Assembly (NCBI GenBank): GCA_017517765.1
Contig: JAFWYE010000006.1
Coordinates: 62,001-126,000, forward strand
Length of the DNA stretch: 64,000 nucleotides
Direction: 5' to 3'
Origin: Bacilli bacterium
GTDB taxonomy: Bacteria > Bacillota_I > Bacilli_A > RFN20 > DUOF01
A model generated the notes under the pieces. The model worked only from the letters and a program-made list of their open reading frames with translations. It was not told where the DNA came from and did not search any database. Shown here piece by piece: positions 8,118 through 18,448 of this stretch. Both the position numbers and the translations under genes were made by a program. Numbering within the stretch: position 1 is the first letter of the stretch; the number at the start of each line of letters is the position of its first letter.

Positions 8118-10632
8118 TTTCATCTACCTCTTTAATTAAGACTTCTCTTGGTCTAATTCCATTACCTTCACTTACAATACCTTCTTCTTCAAGTCTATCC
8201 ATCATTCTAGCAGCTCTAGCATATCCTAATGAAAAATATCTTTGAAGCAAAGATGTTGAAGCTTTTTGATTCCTTATTACAAATGCTTTAATATCATTGT
8301 ATAAAGTTTCTTCACTAGTAGTATTCTCAACTTCACTAAGATTATTAATAACATCTTTTTTATCATCTTCAAGATTTAAAAATTCTTCATCAAATTCAAC
8401 TTGATATTTTTTCTTTATTTCTCTAACTACCGCAAAAATTTCATCATCACTTACTAAAACTCCTTGAACCCTGTTTAGTGCACTAGTGCCACTAATATCC
8501 ATTAACATGTCACCTTTACCAAGTAAATCTTCTGCCCCAGCTCTATCTAATATAGTTCTAGAATCAACCATTGAAGAAACAGAAAATGCAATACGAGAAG
8601 GAATATTAGCTTTTATAACTCCTGTGATAACATCTACTGATGGTCTTTGAGTAGCTACAATTAAATAAATACCTGCAGCTCTAGCAAGTTGAGTAATTCT
8701 TTGAATACTCTCTTCAACTTCTTTTGAAGCCGCTAACATTAAGTCAGCAAGTTCGTCAATAATAACAACAAGCTTATACATTTTTTCTACCCCATCGAGG
8801 TTATTATATCCATCAATATTTCTAACTGAATGACTAGCAAACATTTCATATCTTCTATCCATTTCAGCTACTACTTTCTTTAAAGCGTTACTAGCTTTTT
8901 TAGGATCAATTACAACAGGGCATAATAAATGTGGCATATTAGCATATGGCAACATTTCTACTTTTTTAGGATCAATAAGTATTAATTTTACTTCTTCAGG
9001 AGTAGCTCTTAAAATAAGAGACATGATTATAGCATTAATACATACACTCTTACCACTACCTGTAGCTCCTGCAATAAGAAGATGTGGCATTTTGTCTATA
9101 CTAATAGTAACAGGTTCATTGGCTAAATCTTTTCCTATAGCAACAAGTAACTTATCATTACTATCTCTTTTACTATCCAAAACTTCTTTTAAAAATACTG
9201 GATATCTTTTTTTGTTAGCAACTTCTATTCCTATAGCACTCTTTCCAGGAATTGGTGCTTCCATTCTTAAATTAACTGCAGCTAAAGCTAATTTTAAGTC
9301 GTTTTGAATATTTACAATGCTACTAACCTTAACTCCAATTTCTGGAACTATTTCATACCTAGTAACACATGGACCAATTATGTAATCACTAACCCTAGCT
9401 TTTATATTTAACTCTTCAAGTTTTTGATTAATTTTCAAACAATTTGCTTCTACTTCATCTTTTAATTCAACACTTGCACTATTGCTAGTATTACTCATCA
9501 AAAGTGAATATATATCAATATCTTCTATGTAAGCATCGTTTACCATATATGGTGTACTAGGAACTGTTTCTTCAATAATTTCAGTCTTTGTAACAATTTG
9601 AGGCTCACTTACTTTAGGTTGACTTGTAGCCATAAATGAAGGCATTAGCTCATCATCAAGTTCTTCATATTTATCTTCAACTATTGTAGGTTCTTCTTCT
9701 AGAGGCGCCTCTACTATAACCTCTTCTACTACAGGAGTTTCAAACTCATAATTAGGATCATAGAATTCCTTTTCTTCTACAATTGAAGGCTCTTCTACTA
9801 TCTCTTCCTCTACACTATCAAAACTTGTTACAACATTTTTTGGTTCTTCTAAAACAAAATCCGGTTTCAAACTCTTTTCCTCAATTACAACTTTTGTAAC
9901 TAATTCATCATCTTCAAAAATCTTTTGTGTAAAAATATCAAAAGTCAAAAAATGAGTTTCTACTTCTTGAACTTTATTTTTTGTGGTTTTAACCTCTTTT
10001 TTAGTCATTGAATTATTCCTTGTTTTCACTTTATTTTTCTTATTATCTTTTTTGCGTTCAAAATAATTAACTAAAGCATTATAAATGTGAATAGCAGGAT
10101 TTTTAAATGCAAAATAAGAAAAACTCATAACTAATATAACAATAGCTACACTAGTCATAAATTCTCCTAAAACACTAACAATAAGAGCATACAAAATATA
10201 TCCAATTAATCCTCCACCCACTTGGTCAATTGACAATATATTAACATTTATTCCTGTATGACATTTTTCAAAAGCAGCCTTATAAAATGTAAAACAATTA
10301 TCTAAATTAGCACCTTCATATTTACTTGAAGCAATAGATAAAAATACAACTAAAAATCCAAAGCATAGAACATTCATGTTAGAAATCATTTTAGGTTTCT
10401 TTCTTTTAATGAAAAAGTATCCACCAAAAAATAATCCCAAAAATAATGGAATTTGATACCAACACCCAAACAAATACACTAGGCTAAATGTTATAAGAGA
10501 GCCAACAAATCCCTGATTTAATAATCCAATTAGTGAAATAATGACTATCATAACTCCTAGAAGAGCAACTTCAACTTCATAATTAAGTTTAACTTTGCCA
10601 TCTTTAATTTGTTCAATCTTTTCTTTAGCCAT
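8101..10632 (-). CDS. DNA translocase FtsK/SpoIIIE
   Basis: An 843-residue ring translocase that pumps chromosomal DNA through the division or sporulation septum. About four or five N-terminal membrane helices (residues about 20-180) are followed by a low-complexity Glu/Val-rich linker (about 180-380). The motor has Walker A GATGSGKS near residue 520 and Walker B VVIIDELADL near 620. A C-terminal winged helix (DNA orienting gamma domain, RYFSLGYARAARMMDRLEEE) follows. The start at 10632 (MAKEKIEQ) is chosen for its GGGAGGTG ribosome site. No second copy is in the window, so it may serve both vegetative and spore roles. Confidence 0.95.
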   Translation of the reverse strand: MAKEKIEQIKDGKVKLNYEVEVALLGVMIVIISLIGLLNQGFVGSLITFSLVYLFGCWYQIPLFLGLFFGGYFFIKRKKPKMISNMNVLCFGFLVVFLSIASSKYEGANLDNCFTFYKAAFEKCHTGINVNILSIDQVGGGLIGYILYALIVSVLGEFMTSVAIVILVMSFSYFAFKNPAIHIYNALVNYFERKKDNKKNKVKTRNNSMTKKEVKTTKNKVQEVETHFLTFDIFTQKIFEDDELVTKVVIEEKSLKPDFVLEEPKNVVTSFDSVEEEIVEEPSIVEEKEFYDPNYEFETPVVEEVIVEAPLEEEPTIVEDKYEELDDELMPSFMATSQPKVSEPQIVTKTEIIEETVPSTPYMVNDAYIEDIDIYSLLMSNTSNSASVELKDEVEANCLKINQKLEELNIKARVSDYIIGPCVTRYEIVPEIGVKVSSIVNIQNDLKLALAAVNLRMEAPIPGKSAIGIEVANKKRYPVFLKEVLDSKRDSNDKLLVAIGKDLANEPVTISIDKMPHLLIAGATGSGKSVCINAIIMSLILRATPEEVKLILIDPKKVEMLPYANMPHLLCPVVIDPKKASNALKKVVAEMDRRYEMFASHSVRNIDGYNNLDGVEKMYKLVVIIDELADLMLAASKEVEESIQRITQLARAAGIYLIVATQRPSVDVITGVIKANIPSRIAFSVSSMVDSRTILDRAGAEDLLGKGDMLMDISGTSALNRVQGVLVSDDEIFAVVREIKKKYQVEFDEEFLNLEDDKKDVINNLSEVENTTSEETLYNDIKAFVIRNQKASTSLLQRYFSLGYARAARMMDRLEEEGIVSEGNGIRPREVLIKEVDENGDIE

Positions 10633-10667
10633 CCATTTCACCTCCCTTATAAGCAAAAAATTCCAAA

Positions 10668-11003
10668 TTATTTTTCATCATTTGGAACAGAAAACTCAAA
10701 TACGTTTTTATTTAATTTTTTCATATCTCCATTAAGTGTATACATTACTCCACCCAAGAAGTCTATCATTCTTAATGCATCTTTTTTATCCATATTAGTA
10801 ACATCAATAATCACATCTTTACCTGATTTTAGTTTATCTGCTAAAATTCTAGTTTGAGAAAATGATGTTGGAGCAAAAAACGACTCCTTACTATGGCCAG
10901 TATCTTGTTGCTTACTAGAAGTTTTATCTTTCTCATCTGAGTAATACAATACATCTTTTTCATCTGGAAATACTTTATTTTTTATTTTATCGTACAAACC
11001 CAT
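10668..11003 (-). CDS. sepF: Cell division protein SepF
   Basis: The 111-residue protein starts MGLYDKIKNKVFPDEKD, an N-terminal amphipathic membrane anchor as in SepF. After a short linker comes the FtsZ-bundling domain (SFSQTRILADKLKSGKDVII through DFLGGVMYTLNGDMKKLNKN). SepF tethers FtsZ filaments to the membrane and can substitute for FtsA, which matters because the FtsA here is very diverged. An AGGTG ribosome site supports the 11003 start. It lies between sigG and the translocase gene. Confidence 0.92.
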   Translation of the reverse strand: MGLYDKIKNKVFPDEKDVLYYSDEKDKTSSKQQDTGHSKESFFAPTSFSQTRILADKLKSGKDVIIDVTNMDKKDALRMIDFLGGVMYTLNGDMKKLNKNVFEFSVPNDEK

Positions 11004-11045
11004 AAGCAACACCTCTTCTTAATTATACATATTTTTCTATTTTAT

Positions 11046-11822
11046 TTAATAGAAAAAGGACCTAATATTTTCAATTGCACTTTTTTCTATTCTTGATACT
11101 TGTGCTTGAGAGATATTAAACTCGTTTGCTATCTCAAATTGTGTCTTTGATAGATAAAATCTATCATTAATTATTTTCTTTTGAATATCACTAAGTGACT
11201 TTATGGCTTCTTTAAGTGTTAACTCATTTACTATTTTATCTTGTAAAACAACCTCATCACTTAACTGGTCTATTAATAATATTTCATCATCATTTTCATT
11301 ATATACAGAATCATATAATGAAGTAATCACACTAGTGGATTCTAATGCGAGTTTTAAATCTTCATTTGAGACTCCTAGTCTTTTAGCAAGTTCAATATCA
11401 CCTATTTCATTCCCAGTTTCATCAAGATACTTTTCCTTTTCTTTTAATGCTTTGTATGCCAAATCTTTAATTTGCCTAGATATTCTAACCTGAGTGTTAT
11501 CCCTTAGATATCTTTTAATTTCTCCAATTATCATAGGCACTGCATAGGTAGAAAATTGCAAATTATAATCAAGATTAAAATTATCTATCGCCTTTATTAA
11601 ACCTATCACTCCTATTTGGAATAAATCATCTTGATTATCACATCTAGAAGTAAACCCTTTAATAACAGATAATATAAGTTTTAAATTACCCATTATTAAT
11701 TTTTCTTTATATTCTAAATTACCATTTCTATACTCAATTATATATTTCCTTATTTCTTCATTCGATAAAATTTTTATATCATTTGTATTAATTCCTACAA
11801 TATCAACTTTATGTTTAGCCAT
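11046..11822 (-). CDS. sigG: RNA polymerase sporulation sigma factor SigG
   Basis: The 258-residue sigma-70 factor starts MAKHKVDIVGINTNDIKILS, the N-terminal signature of SigG, which recruits SpoIIAB and Gin-type regulators. Region 2 (DDLFQIGVIGLIKAIDNF, then STYAVPMIIGEIKRYLRDN), region 3, and the region 4 helix-turn-helix (KTQFEIANEFNISQAQVSRIEK) are complete. It directs late forespore transcription in sporulation. Order spoIIGA-sigE-sigG is the same as in Bacillus and Clostridium. Confidence 0.96.
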   Translation of the reverse strand: MAKHKVDIVGINTNDIKILSNEEIRKYIIEYRNGNLEYKEKLIMGNLKLILSVIKGFTSRCDNQDDLFQIGVIGLIKAIDNFNLDYNLQFSTYAVPMIIGEIKRYLRDNTQVRISRQIKDLAYKALKEKEKYLDETGNEIGDIELAKRLGVSNEDLKLALESTSVITSLYDSVYNENDDEILLIDQLSDEVVLQDKIVNELTLKEAIKSLSDIQKKIINDRFYLSKTQFEIANEFNISQAQVSRIEKSAIENIRSFFY

Positions 11823-11850
11823 TATATCACTCCCTAAGGAGAGTATTGGC

Positions 11851-12537
11851 TTATTTTATAAGTTTATTCTTTAGTTTCTTTAAAATTTTCTTTTCTAATC
11901 TTGAGATATAAGATTGAGATATCCCTAACATATCAGCAACTTCTTTTTGAGTATATTCCTCTTTACCATTTAGTCCAAATCTAAGTTCCAAGATTTCTTT
12001 TTCCCGATCTTTTAAAATTGCAAGAGACTCTAGCAATCTCTCTTGTCTTTCTTGTTTAAGTAAATTGTCATTAACTTCATACACATCATTGCTTAAAACA
12101 TCTCCAAGTAATAATTCATTCCCCTCATCATCTTGAGAAAGTGGCTCATCTAAAGAAACCTCAATTCTCATCCTAGATTTCTTTCTTAAATACATAAGTA
12201 TTTCATTTTCAATACATCTAGAAGCATAAGTGGCTAGTTTTATATTCTTATCTTGTTTAAAAGTATTAATTGCTTTTATTAATCCAAGAGTTCCAATACT
12301 TACAAGATCTTCTAAGTTGAAAGTATCAGTTTCATATCTTTTAGCAACATATACAACTAGTCTCAAGTTATGTTCAATAAGTGTATTTCTAGCTTCCAAG
12401 CTTCCTAATTTCACCTTATCTAAAAATTCACACTCTTCTTTGTATGGAAGAGGAGGCAATAAAACATCACTCCCATTAACATATAAAACATTATCTTTAA
12501 TAAAAAATCCCAATATTTTTTCCATTAATTTTATCAT
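11851..12537 (-). CDS. sigE: RNA polymerase sporulation sigma factor SigE (pro-form)
   Basis: The 228-residue mother-cell sigma factor has region 2.2-2.4 (NLEDLVSIGTLGLIKAINTF, KLATYASRCIENEILMYLRK) and region 4 (YTQKEVADMLGISQSYISRL) that match SigE closely. Aligning VLYVNGSDVLLPPLP with the Bacillus protein leaves a pro-peptide of only about 13 residues (MIKLMEKILGFFI) instead of 27. It is still hydrophobic and positively charged. It starts 4 bases inside the spoIIGA stop, the protease that removes the pro-peptide. Confidence 0.96.
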   Translation of the reverse strand: MIKLMEKILGFFIKDNVLYVNGSDVLLPPLPYKEECEFLDKVKLGSLEARNTLIEHNLRLVVYVAKRYETDTFNLEDLVSIGTLGLIKAINTFKQDKNIKLATYASRCIENEILMYLRKKSRMRIEVSLDEPLSQDDEGNELLLGDVLSNDVYEVNDNLLKQERQERLLESLAILKDREKEILELRFGLNGKEEYTQKEVADMLGISQSYISRLEKKILKKLKNKLIK

Positions 12538-13274
12538 TTCTTTTCCTCCAATAAATTAATATTTAATAAACACTGACATCCTTTAAAACTCATATCCTCT
12601 ACAAAAGCACATATTACATTTTTATTAGTACCATTTATAGTAATATTTCCTTCTGTATACTTACATCTTTTTACACCAACACCACTAACTATCATCTCTT
12701 TTAAATCATCTTTTTTTAAATATTGCTCACTCAAAAAAATCACTGGCTTATCATATTTTATAAGTGTATTACCACTATCCATATACCCGTCAAAATCATA
12801 AATGTAATCATCTATTTCAAGCTTAACTTTCATTTTATAATTTGCTAATAGTTTTATTTTCTTTATCATGCTACCCAATATTTCGATAATAACAATATTG
12901 ATAAAAGCACTAACCACAAAAAACAATCCACTCTCTTTATTTATAAAAACAAGCCCATGATACATATAAATGTCACTACTCATTATAACTCCATAACTTA
13001 ATGAAGAATAATATCCAATTAAATACACTAAGTAACTTTTAATTATATTTTTTGGATGGATAAGTGCAAAATATATAAATAAAAATAAGAAATTCAAATA
13101 TATTTCTTCTTTAAATAAAAACACATTGAAGTATAAAATTATATAAAAAACCATTAATGAAATAATTTCTAAAATAGACATTTTATAATTTAGCATTCTC
13201 TTAAAATAATATGGGATACATAAGGAAATAATAATGCCACTATATATAAATGATAAGTCTAAATATGCATTCAA
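12534..13274 (-). CDS. spoIIGA: Sporulation sigma-E processing peptidase SpoIIGA
   Basis: The N-terminal half holds five or six membrane helices. The C-terminal half has the aspartyl protease motif DSGNT (Asp about 166 with my start), flanked by DFDGYM and IKYDKPVIF as in SpoIIGA. It cleaves pro-SigE after a forespore signal. I prefer a TTG start at 13274 (MNAYLDLSF), which matches the family N-terminus and sits 6 bases after GGGTG. An ATG at 13280 or a longer frame to 13307 is possible. It overlaps sigE by 4 bases. Confidence 0.9.
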   Translation of the reverse strand: MNAYLDLSFIYSGIIISLCIPYYFKRMLNYKMSILEIISLMVFYIILYFNVFLFKEEIYLNFLFLFIYFALIHPKNIIKSYLVYLIGYYSSLSYGVIMSSDIYMYHGLVFINKESGLFFVVSAFINIVIIEILGSMIKKIKLLANYKMKVKLEIDDYIYDFDGYMDSGNTLIKYDKPVIFLSEQYLKKDDLKEMIVSGVGVKRCKYTEGNITINGTNKNVICAFVEDMSFKGCQCLLNINLLEEKK

Positions 13275-13335
13275 TCGCATCACCCATATAAATAATAAGC
13301 AAAACAAAGTAAATAAAATGTCTAAATTTGCAAAT

Positions 13336-13363
13336 AAAAAAGCAAGTATAAATTATACTTGCT
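13336..13363 (-). terminator. Terminator between ftsZ and spoIIGA
   Basis: The near-perfect hairpin AGCAAGTATAA/TTATACTTGCT is followed by a T run on the minus strand. It separates the division/wall genes from the sporulation genes downstream, so spoIIGA-sigE can have a separate promoter in 13275-13335. Confidence 0.85.
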
Positions 13364-13383
13364 AAAATTATTGTAATATAAAT

Positions 13384-14484
13384 TTATTTTAAGAAATCAG
13401 GCAATAAATCATCAGTCTTATGTGATTTAGTATCCACCGTATTTGTTGTTTCAGTAGTAGTTTTAGTAGGTGTTACAATTGCATTAGCACCAGCTGGAGC
13501 TATAGTTTGATCATCAAACTCTGTTGCAATAACACTAACTCTAATATCATCTCCCATTTCAAGATCTTCACTTGTTCCAAGAAGGATATTAATTTCACTA
13601 CCACTTGCTTCTCTTATGATATCCATTACATCATTAATATCGAATAAGGAAACTTCTTTACCTCCAGTTACATTTACAATTGCTTGTTTAGCACCAGCAA
13701 AACATGCCTCAAGTAATGGAGAATTAATTGCTTTATTAGTTGCCTCAGCAACTTTATTTGGTCCACTAGCACTACCAAATCCAATCATTGCAATTCCCTT
13801 GTTTGCCATAACAGTTCTAACGTCAGCAAAGTCTCTATTGATAATACCTGTTCTACTAATAAGATCAGTGATTGTTCTAACAGATGAACCTAATACATCA
13901 TCGGCCTCTTTAAATGATTGAGTCATTGGCATAGATCCCTTCATTTGAAGAAGTCTATCATTGCTTACAATGATAAGTGAGTCAACATTGTTCTTTAACT
14001 CCTCTACACCTTCAGTTGCTTGAGTTCCTCTAGTTTTACCCTCAAAACTAAATGGACGAGTAACAACACCAATTGTAAGTGCACCAGTTTCTTTAGCAAT
14101 TCTAGCAATAACAGGAGCAGCTCCAGTACCAGTTCCTCCACCCATACCAGCAGCAACAAATACCATATCAGCACCTTCAATTGCTTCTCTTATTTTTTCA
14201 CTACTCTCAACTGCAGCTTCTCTACCAACACTTGGATTACTTCCTGCACCAAGACCTTTAGTAATTGTTTCTCCTAAAATAATACGATTTACAGCTTTAG
14301 ACTTAGAAAGCATTTGAACATCTGTGTTAGCAACCCAGAATTCAACTCCTTTAATTCCAACTTCAATCATGTGGTCAACTGCATTATTTCCAGCTCCACC
14401 AACACCAATAACTTTTATTGAGCATAAATTAACATACCCATTTGAATCATTTTCTACAGCAAACTTGTTCTCATCATCTAACAT
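13384..14484 (-). CDS. ftsZ: Cell division GTPase FtsZ
   Basis: The 366-residue tubulin homologue forms the Z ring. It has the nucleotide loop [13 protein letters not shown] (27-39), the tubulin signature GGGTGTG (115-121) and the catalytic T7 loop NRDFADV near 209-215. A short linker leads to the C-terminal tail DDLLPDFLK, which binds SepF, FtsA and other partners. The intact tail fits with the neighbouring sepF. AGGAGG ribosome site. A terminator follows the gene. Confidence 0.98.
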   Translation of the reverse strand: MLDDENKFAVENDSNGYVNLCSIKVIGVGGAGNNAVDHMIEVGIKGVEFWVANTDVQMLSKSKAVNRIILGETITKGLGAGSNPSVGREAAVESSEKIREAIEGADMVFVAAGMGGGTGTGAAPVIARIAKETGALTIGVVTRPFSFEGKTRGTQATEGVEELKNNVDSLIIVSNDRLLQMKGSMPMTQSFKEADDVLGSSVRTITDLISRTGIINRDFADVRTVMANKGIAMIGFGSASGPNKVAEATNKAINSPLLEACFAGAKQAIVNVTGGKEVSLFDINDVMDIIREASGSEINILLGTSEDLEMGDDIRVSVIATEFDDQTIAPAGANAIVTPTKTTTETTNTVDTKSHKTDDLLPDFLK

Positions 14485-14497
14485 TCTTATTACCTCC

Positions 14498-15709
14498 TTA
14501 GTTTAATTCATTTTCATCAAGAATAAATTTATCAAATTTTGTTTCAATAGTATCAAGTGAAACAGCCTCTTCAGTACCAATTCTAACAGACTCTAATAGT
14601 TTTTTGTAATTTAGCCTAATAAGTCCAACTGTTTGAATATAGCTTGGATTACTAAGGCATAAATATGAAGGTGAAGTAACAGTAACATTACATTCACTTA
14701 TACTAGTGAATAGTTTATCAATATTCTTAACACAGCTTCCTTTACCACTCATATAAACATCATATGTATTTTTATCAAATGTTGTTTTACATAACTCTAA
14801 CAAATTAGAGATTATATCAGTATATTTTTCACTAACTATTTCATCAATTTGATATTGAGTTAAATATTTATAAGCTTCATAACTATCGTTTTTATATACA
14901 GGTCTCTTATTTGAAGAATTCAAATAAGCATTACCCAAAACATAAGTCACTCTATCTAAGTCACTTGTCTTAACTCCATATTTATTTACTAACTCAGTTT
15001 CAATTGAATAACTTCCTACTCCATATGTATAACTCGTATAGAATTTACCTCTTTTAAACAAAGTAACACTAGAGTCAAATTTATTGATATTAAAGATAGC
15101 ACAATTAACATCATTTTCTTCCATTATTCCATTATATAAACACTCTCTATCTAAGAAGTAATTTCCTACTCTCAAATTACAACTAGTAACTATAGATGAA
15201 TATCTTTCAAAAATAGAAGTAGGTAATAAAAGCACATTAAATAAAGTTTTAAATGTAGTAGACTTGTATCTAAGTGGAGCATAATCCATAGTTTGACCAT
15301 TATCCAAATGATATTCAACAGGAACTACACTAATAATTTTCTTATCTTCATCATGTCTAACTTTGCAAGCCACATTGTAAGCCTCTTTAATGTCATGATC
15401 ACAAATAAGAGAATTTCTACCAGTAACAGGAGAAGAAGTAGTAAATGCTAGCACTTCAACTTTATCACTAGGTAGAGATAATGTAACTTCTTCAATCATA
15501 ATGTCATGTTTTAAATTAATAGTATCTCTAATTTGCTTAATTGTCGAAGAAACAATAGCATCATCTACAATCTCGCCATTATTTAATCCATTACAACTTT
15601 CTTCAAATACATCATAAACATAAAATTTATCATTGTAATATTCTCCAATTGTAACCCTTATTGTATCATTAACAAACTCTAAAGTTGTAAATATTTGATT
15701 TCTTGTCAT
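14498..15709 (-). CDS. Diverged FtsA-like division protein
   Basis: Position directly before ftsZ and a 403-residue length match FtsA, the actin-like membrane tether of the Z ring. The opening strand pattern ([20 protein letters not shown]) and [20 protein letters not shown], at the site of the usual GxxxIT segment, also match. The usual phosphate loops (DIGT, GGG/GGT) are weak or missing, and I cannot see a clear C-terminal amphipathic helix. It may have lost ATP binding, with SepF as main tether. AGGTG ribosome site. 10 bases after divIB. Confidence 0.7.
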   Translation of the reverse strand: MTRNQIFTTLEFVNDTIRVTIGEYYNDKFYVYDVFEESCNGLNNGEIVDDAIVSSTIKQIRDTINLKHDIMIEEVTLSLPSDKVEVLAFTTSSPVTGRNSLICDHDIKEAYNVACKVRHDEDKKIISVVPVEYHLDNGQTMDYAPLRYKSTTFKTLFNVLLLPTSIFERYSSIVTSCNLRVGNYFLDRECLYNGIMEENDVNCAIFNINKFDSSVTLFKRGKFYTSYTYGVGSYSIETELVNKYGVKTSDLDRVTYVLGNAYLNSSNKRPVYKNDSYEAYKYLTQYQIDEIVSEKYTDIISNLLELCKTTFDKNTYDVYMSGKGSCVKNIDKLFTSISECNVTVTSPSYLCLSNPSYIQTVGLIRLNYKKLLESVRIGTEEAVSLDTIETKFDKFILDENELN

Positions 15710-15719
15710 CTAACTCACC

Positions 15720-16505
15720 TCAACTAATTTCATAACGACTTGTATCCGTAAAATTGTATTTTACAGATACAGGGTTATCTATATCATATTTTACATTAGA
15801 ACTCCCAATTTTACCTAATATTTCCTCTTTAATATTATTGAATTTTTCTTCTTCTAGCTTAACATCTAAGTATTCCAACTTTATTTCAATATTAAAATAG
15901 GCATTATCATTAAATTTACCCTTCATAATAACAACTCCATCTTCTGAAGTGGTTTCAAGTTTGTAAAACGTATTTCTAACATCAAGATGAACATTACTAT
16001 ATTTTCTAACAAAATCATTTCTTAATGATTCATCTAACTCGCTAATATCAATCAAATGTGTTTCACCAAAATTACACTCACTTTGCAAAACAGGAACGAA
16101 ACTGGTATTAGTAATATAGTAACTATTTCCATCAATCACAAGTGAAACAAGTGGGTACTTTTCTAGTATAGAAATATGTAACCCTCTCCAATCAAAAGAA
16201 ACACTAACATTGTCAATATTACCATGTTCTTCTAACTTCTCCTTTACTTTATTCCCATCAACTATCCACCACCATGAATGTTTGATTCCTGCATACTCAA
16301 TAATTTCTTCTTCGCTTAAATAAACATTGCCATTAACATTCATCATCTTATAACTTGCAAATGGCGAACACAAAAAAGCAATTATAATAGCCCATATAAC
16401 TAGTGATATGTATAGCTTTACAATCTTCCTTTTTCTTTTTCTTTTATGATATTCTTCTCTTTCTTTTTCAATTGAAAAGGTCATAGTATTAATTTTTTCA
16501 TTCAT
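15720..16505 (-). CDS. Cell division protein FtsQ/DivIB
   Basis: The 261-residue protein has a basic cytoplasmic tail rich in Lys/Arg, one membrane helix (about residues 29-50, KLYISLVIWAIIIAFLCSPF) and an extracellular POTRA domain beginning MMNVNGNVYLSEEEIIEYAG. This is the topology of DivIB, which stabilises the FtsL-FtsB complex and couples the Z ring to septal wall synthesis. The start at 16505 is chosen for its AGGTG ribosome site. It sits between murB and ftsA as in Bacillus. Confidence 0.88.
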   Translation of the reverse strand: MNEKINTMTFSIEKEREEYHKRKRKRKIVKLYISLVIWAIIIAFLCSPFASYKMMNVNGNVYLSEEEIIEYAGIKHSWWWIVDGNKVKEKLEEHGNIDNVSVSFDWRGLHISILEKYPLVSLVIDGNSYYITNTSFVPVLQSECNFGETHLIDISELDESLRNDFVRKYSNVHLDVRNTFYKLETTSEDGVVIMKGKFNDNAYFNIEIKLEYLDVKLEEEKFNNIKEEILGKIGSSNVKYDIDNPVSVKYNFTDTSRYEIS

Positions 16506-16557
16506 TACTATCACCTCACACATATATAAGAATATATTTTTTTACATATTATTTCAA

Positions 16558-17454
16558 TTATTCAAAAATAATAATTTCCAATTCTAAATTTCTTTTGTAT
16601 TTATCCCAGACATTCTTTTTAATTATATTAATTAAATCAATAACATCTTTTCCTGTAGCACTACCCTCATTTACTATAATATTTGCATGTTTTTCACTAA
16701 CTTTTGCATCATTTATACTCACACCTTTTAATCCTGCCTTATCAATTAAAAAGCCTGCATTAAGATCCTTAAAATTTTTGAAAACACTCCCTAAAGACGG
16801 CTTTTTATATGGTAGTTTTTCTTTTCTTGTTTTCATTATTTTGTTGTGCTTGATGTACAAGTCATTAATATCGGCATACTCAAGTTTTACTTTTGCTCCC
16901 AAAATTATTGTTTCATGATGTTTAAAATAACTATCTCTATATTTAAATTTACACTCCTTATTACTAAATACTCTAAATTTATCTTTTTTAATATCATAAA
17001 AATATACAAATTCAACAATTTCCTTTATTTCTCTAGAAAAGGCTCCAGCATTCATACAAATTGCCCCTCCTAAACTACCCGGTACCATTGATAAAAAAAG
17101 CAATGATGAAATTCCTTGCTTCATGTATTCATTATTTATTTGAGACAATAACAAATTACCAGATAGCTTATCATTATTATTAAAATTAGGATTCACTTTT
17201 ATTACTACTCCATCATAATAATCTTTTTTAAATAAAACATTTGAGGCATTTCCTAGAATATAGTATTTGATCTTATTTTTTTTAATAAGTTTCATAACAC
17301 TACTAAGAGAATTTAAATTCATAACATTTACATAAAACCTAAATACAGCTTTTATATTCATAGTATTAGTTATAGTGACATTTTCTTTTACCTCTATCCC
17401 ATTAATACTTTTTAATTCATTGAAAACATCATTTTTCATAAATTGAAATATCAT
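16558..17454 (-). CDS. murB: UDP-N-acetylenolpyruvoylglucosamine reductase
   Basis: The 298-residue flavoenzyme reduces enolpyruvyl-UDP-GlcNAc to UDP-MurNAc with NADPH. FAD-binding motifs are visible: YYILGNASNVLF, then VPGSLGGAICMNAGAF near residues 122-138. The catalytic GSVFKN segment follows, with its serine proton donor, and NEGSATGKDVIDLI near the end. This is the short type II MurB layout. The start overlaps the end of murG by 26 bases. A second in-frame ATG at 17439 is also possible because the ribosome site is weak. Confidence 0.95.
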   Translation of the reverse strand: MIFQFMKNDVFNELKSINGIEVKENVTITNTMNIKAVFRFYVNVMNLNSLSSVMKLIKKNKIKYYILGNASNVLFKKDYYDGVVIKVNPNFNNNDKLSGNLLLSQINNEYMKQGISSLLFLSMVPGSLGGAICMNAGAFSREIKEIVEFVYFYDIKKDKFRVFSNKECKFKYRDSYFKHHETIILGAKVKLEYADINDLYIKHNKIMKTRKEKLPYKKPSLGSVFKNFKDLNAGFLIDKAGLKGVSINDAKVSEKHANIIVNEGSATGKDVIDLINIIKKNVWDKYKRNLELEIIIFE

Positions 17455-18448
17455 TATAAATTAACTCTCTACTGTTAGAATAAGAGAGTTTTTTTAAATT
17501 TTCTTTTATTTTTTTAATTCTTTTATTATCGTTTAAAAGTTCTTCAATAGAATTTTTTAAAGAACTTGCACTAAGATTCTTTTCCTCTAGTAACAAAGCT
17601 CCATTTTGATCTGTAAGGTATTTAGCATTTTTATATTGATGGTTATCTTTAACATAGGGAGAAGGTATTAAAATTGAAGGAATATTATAATTTATTATTT
17701 CAAGTAAAGTTGTTGCCCCACTTCTAGAAATCACTAAATCCGCCTCTTTAAGATATGAGATAAGTGAATTTAAATATGGATAAACAAATAAGTTACTTTT
17801 TTTATGTATTTTAGAATTAAAACTTTCATAGTGTTTTTTCCCTGTAACTATATGATAGTTATAATTAGTATTCAAATTTTTAGTTAACTCTAGTAGTGAT
17901 GCATTAACACTCTCACTCCCTAAACTTCCCATAACAATAAATATATTTTTTCTTTTCTTATCAAGCTTAACTTTAATTGTATCATTTAAATCCGCCTTAG
18001 GATTACCTACTAATAGACTCTTCTTCTTATAAATGTCTTTTTCTATAGGCAAAGATAAATATACTCTTTTAGCCATCAATCCAATAAGCTTATTTGCTCT
18101 TCCATATACTATATTTTGCTCATGTAAATAGATAGGTATCTTATTTTTAAATGCAACAAGAGCAAAACTAAAACTAATATAATTTCCAAACAATATAAGA
18201 GCATCAGGATTATAATCCTTATATATTTGATCTATTTTTTTATAATTAAAAACCAAACTTTTTAATTTCTTTTTGTTTATATTTAACAAGAGATAATTAA
18301 GACCACTATCCATATATATTTTTTCTTCCATCGAATTAGTGGCTCCAATTAATAATACTTCATCACCCTTGCTTTTAAAATATTTAGCTAACTCTAAGCA
18401 AGGATAAATATGTCCTCCACTACCTCCTGCCACTAGTATTACTTTCAT
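17429..18448 (-). CDS. murG: UDP-GlcNAc:lipid I N-acetylglucosaminyltransferase
   Basis: The 339-residue glycosyltransferase makes lipid II on the inner membrane face. It has the N-terminal glycine-rich loop VAGGSGGHIYPCLELAKYF (residues 6-24). The C-terminal UDP-GlcNAc site contains ISRSGATTLLEIINYNIPSI (about 241-260). It ends with TGA, which shows that TGA is a stop codon in this genome. Start and stop overlap ftsW and murB, so translation is coupled. Confidence 0.96.
   Translation of the reverse strand: MKVILVAGGSGGHIYPCLELAKYFKSKGDEVLLIGATNSMEEKIYMDSGLNYLLLNINKKKLKSLVFNYKKIDQIYKDYNPDALILFGNYISFSFALVAFKNKIPIYLHEQNIVYGRANKLIGLMAKRVYLSLPIEKDIYKKKSLLVGNPKADLNDTIKVKLDKKRKNIFIVMGSLGSESVNASLLELTKNLNTNYNYHIVTGKKHYESFNSKIHKKSNLFVYPYLNSLISYLKEADLVISRSGATTLLEIINYNIPSILIPSPYVKDNHQYKNAKYLTDQNGALLLEEKNLSASSLKNSIEELLNDNKRIKKIKENLKKLSYSNSRELIYNDISIYEK

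Noticed and set aside
9023..9307. Plus-strand open frame inside the translocase gene
   Set aside because: It mirrors the conserved motor domain on the other strand and lacks a ribosome site.
13616..14506. Long plus-strand open frames (including a Ser/Thr/Asn-rich one) across ftsZ
   Set aside because: They are antisense shadows of the highly conserved ftsZ, have no ribosome sites and no sensible protein composition.
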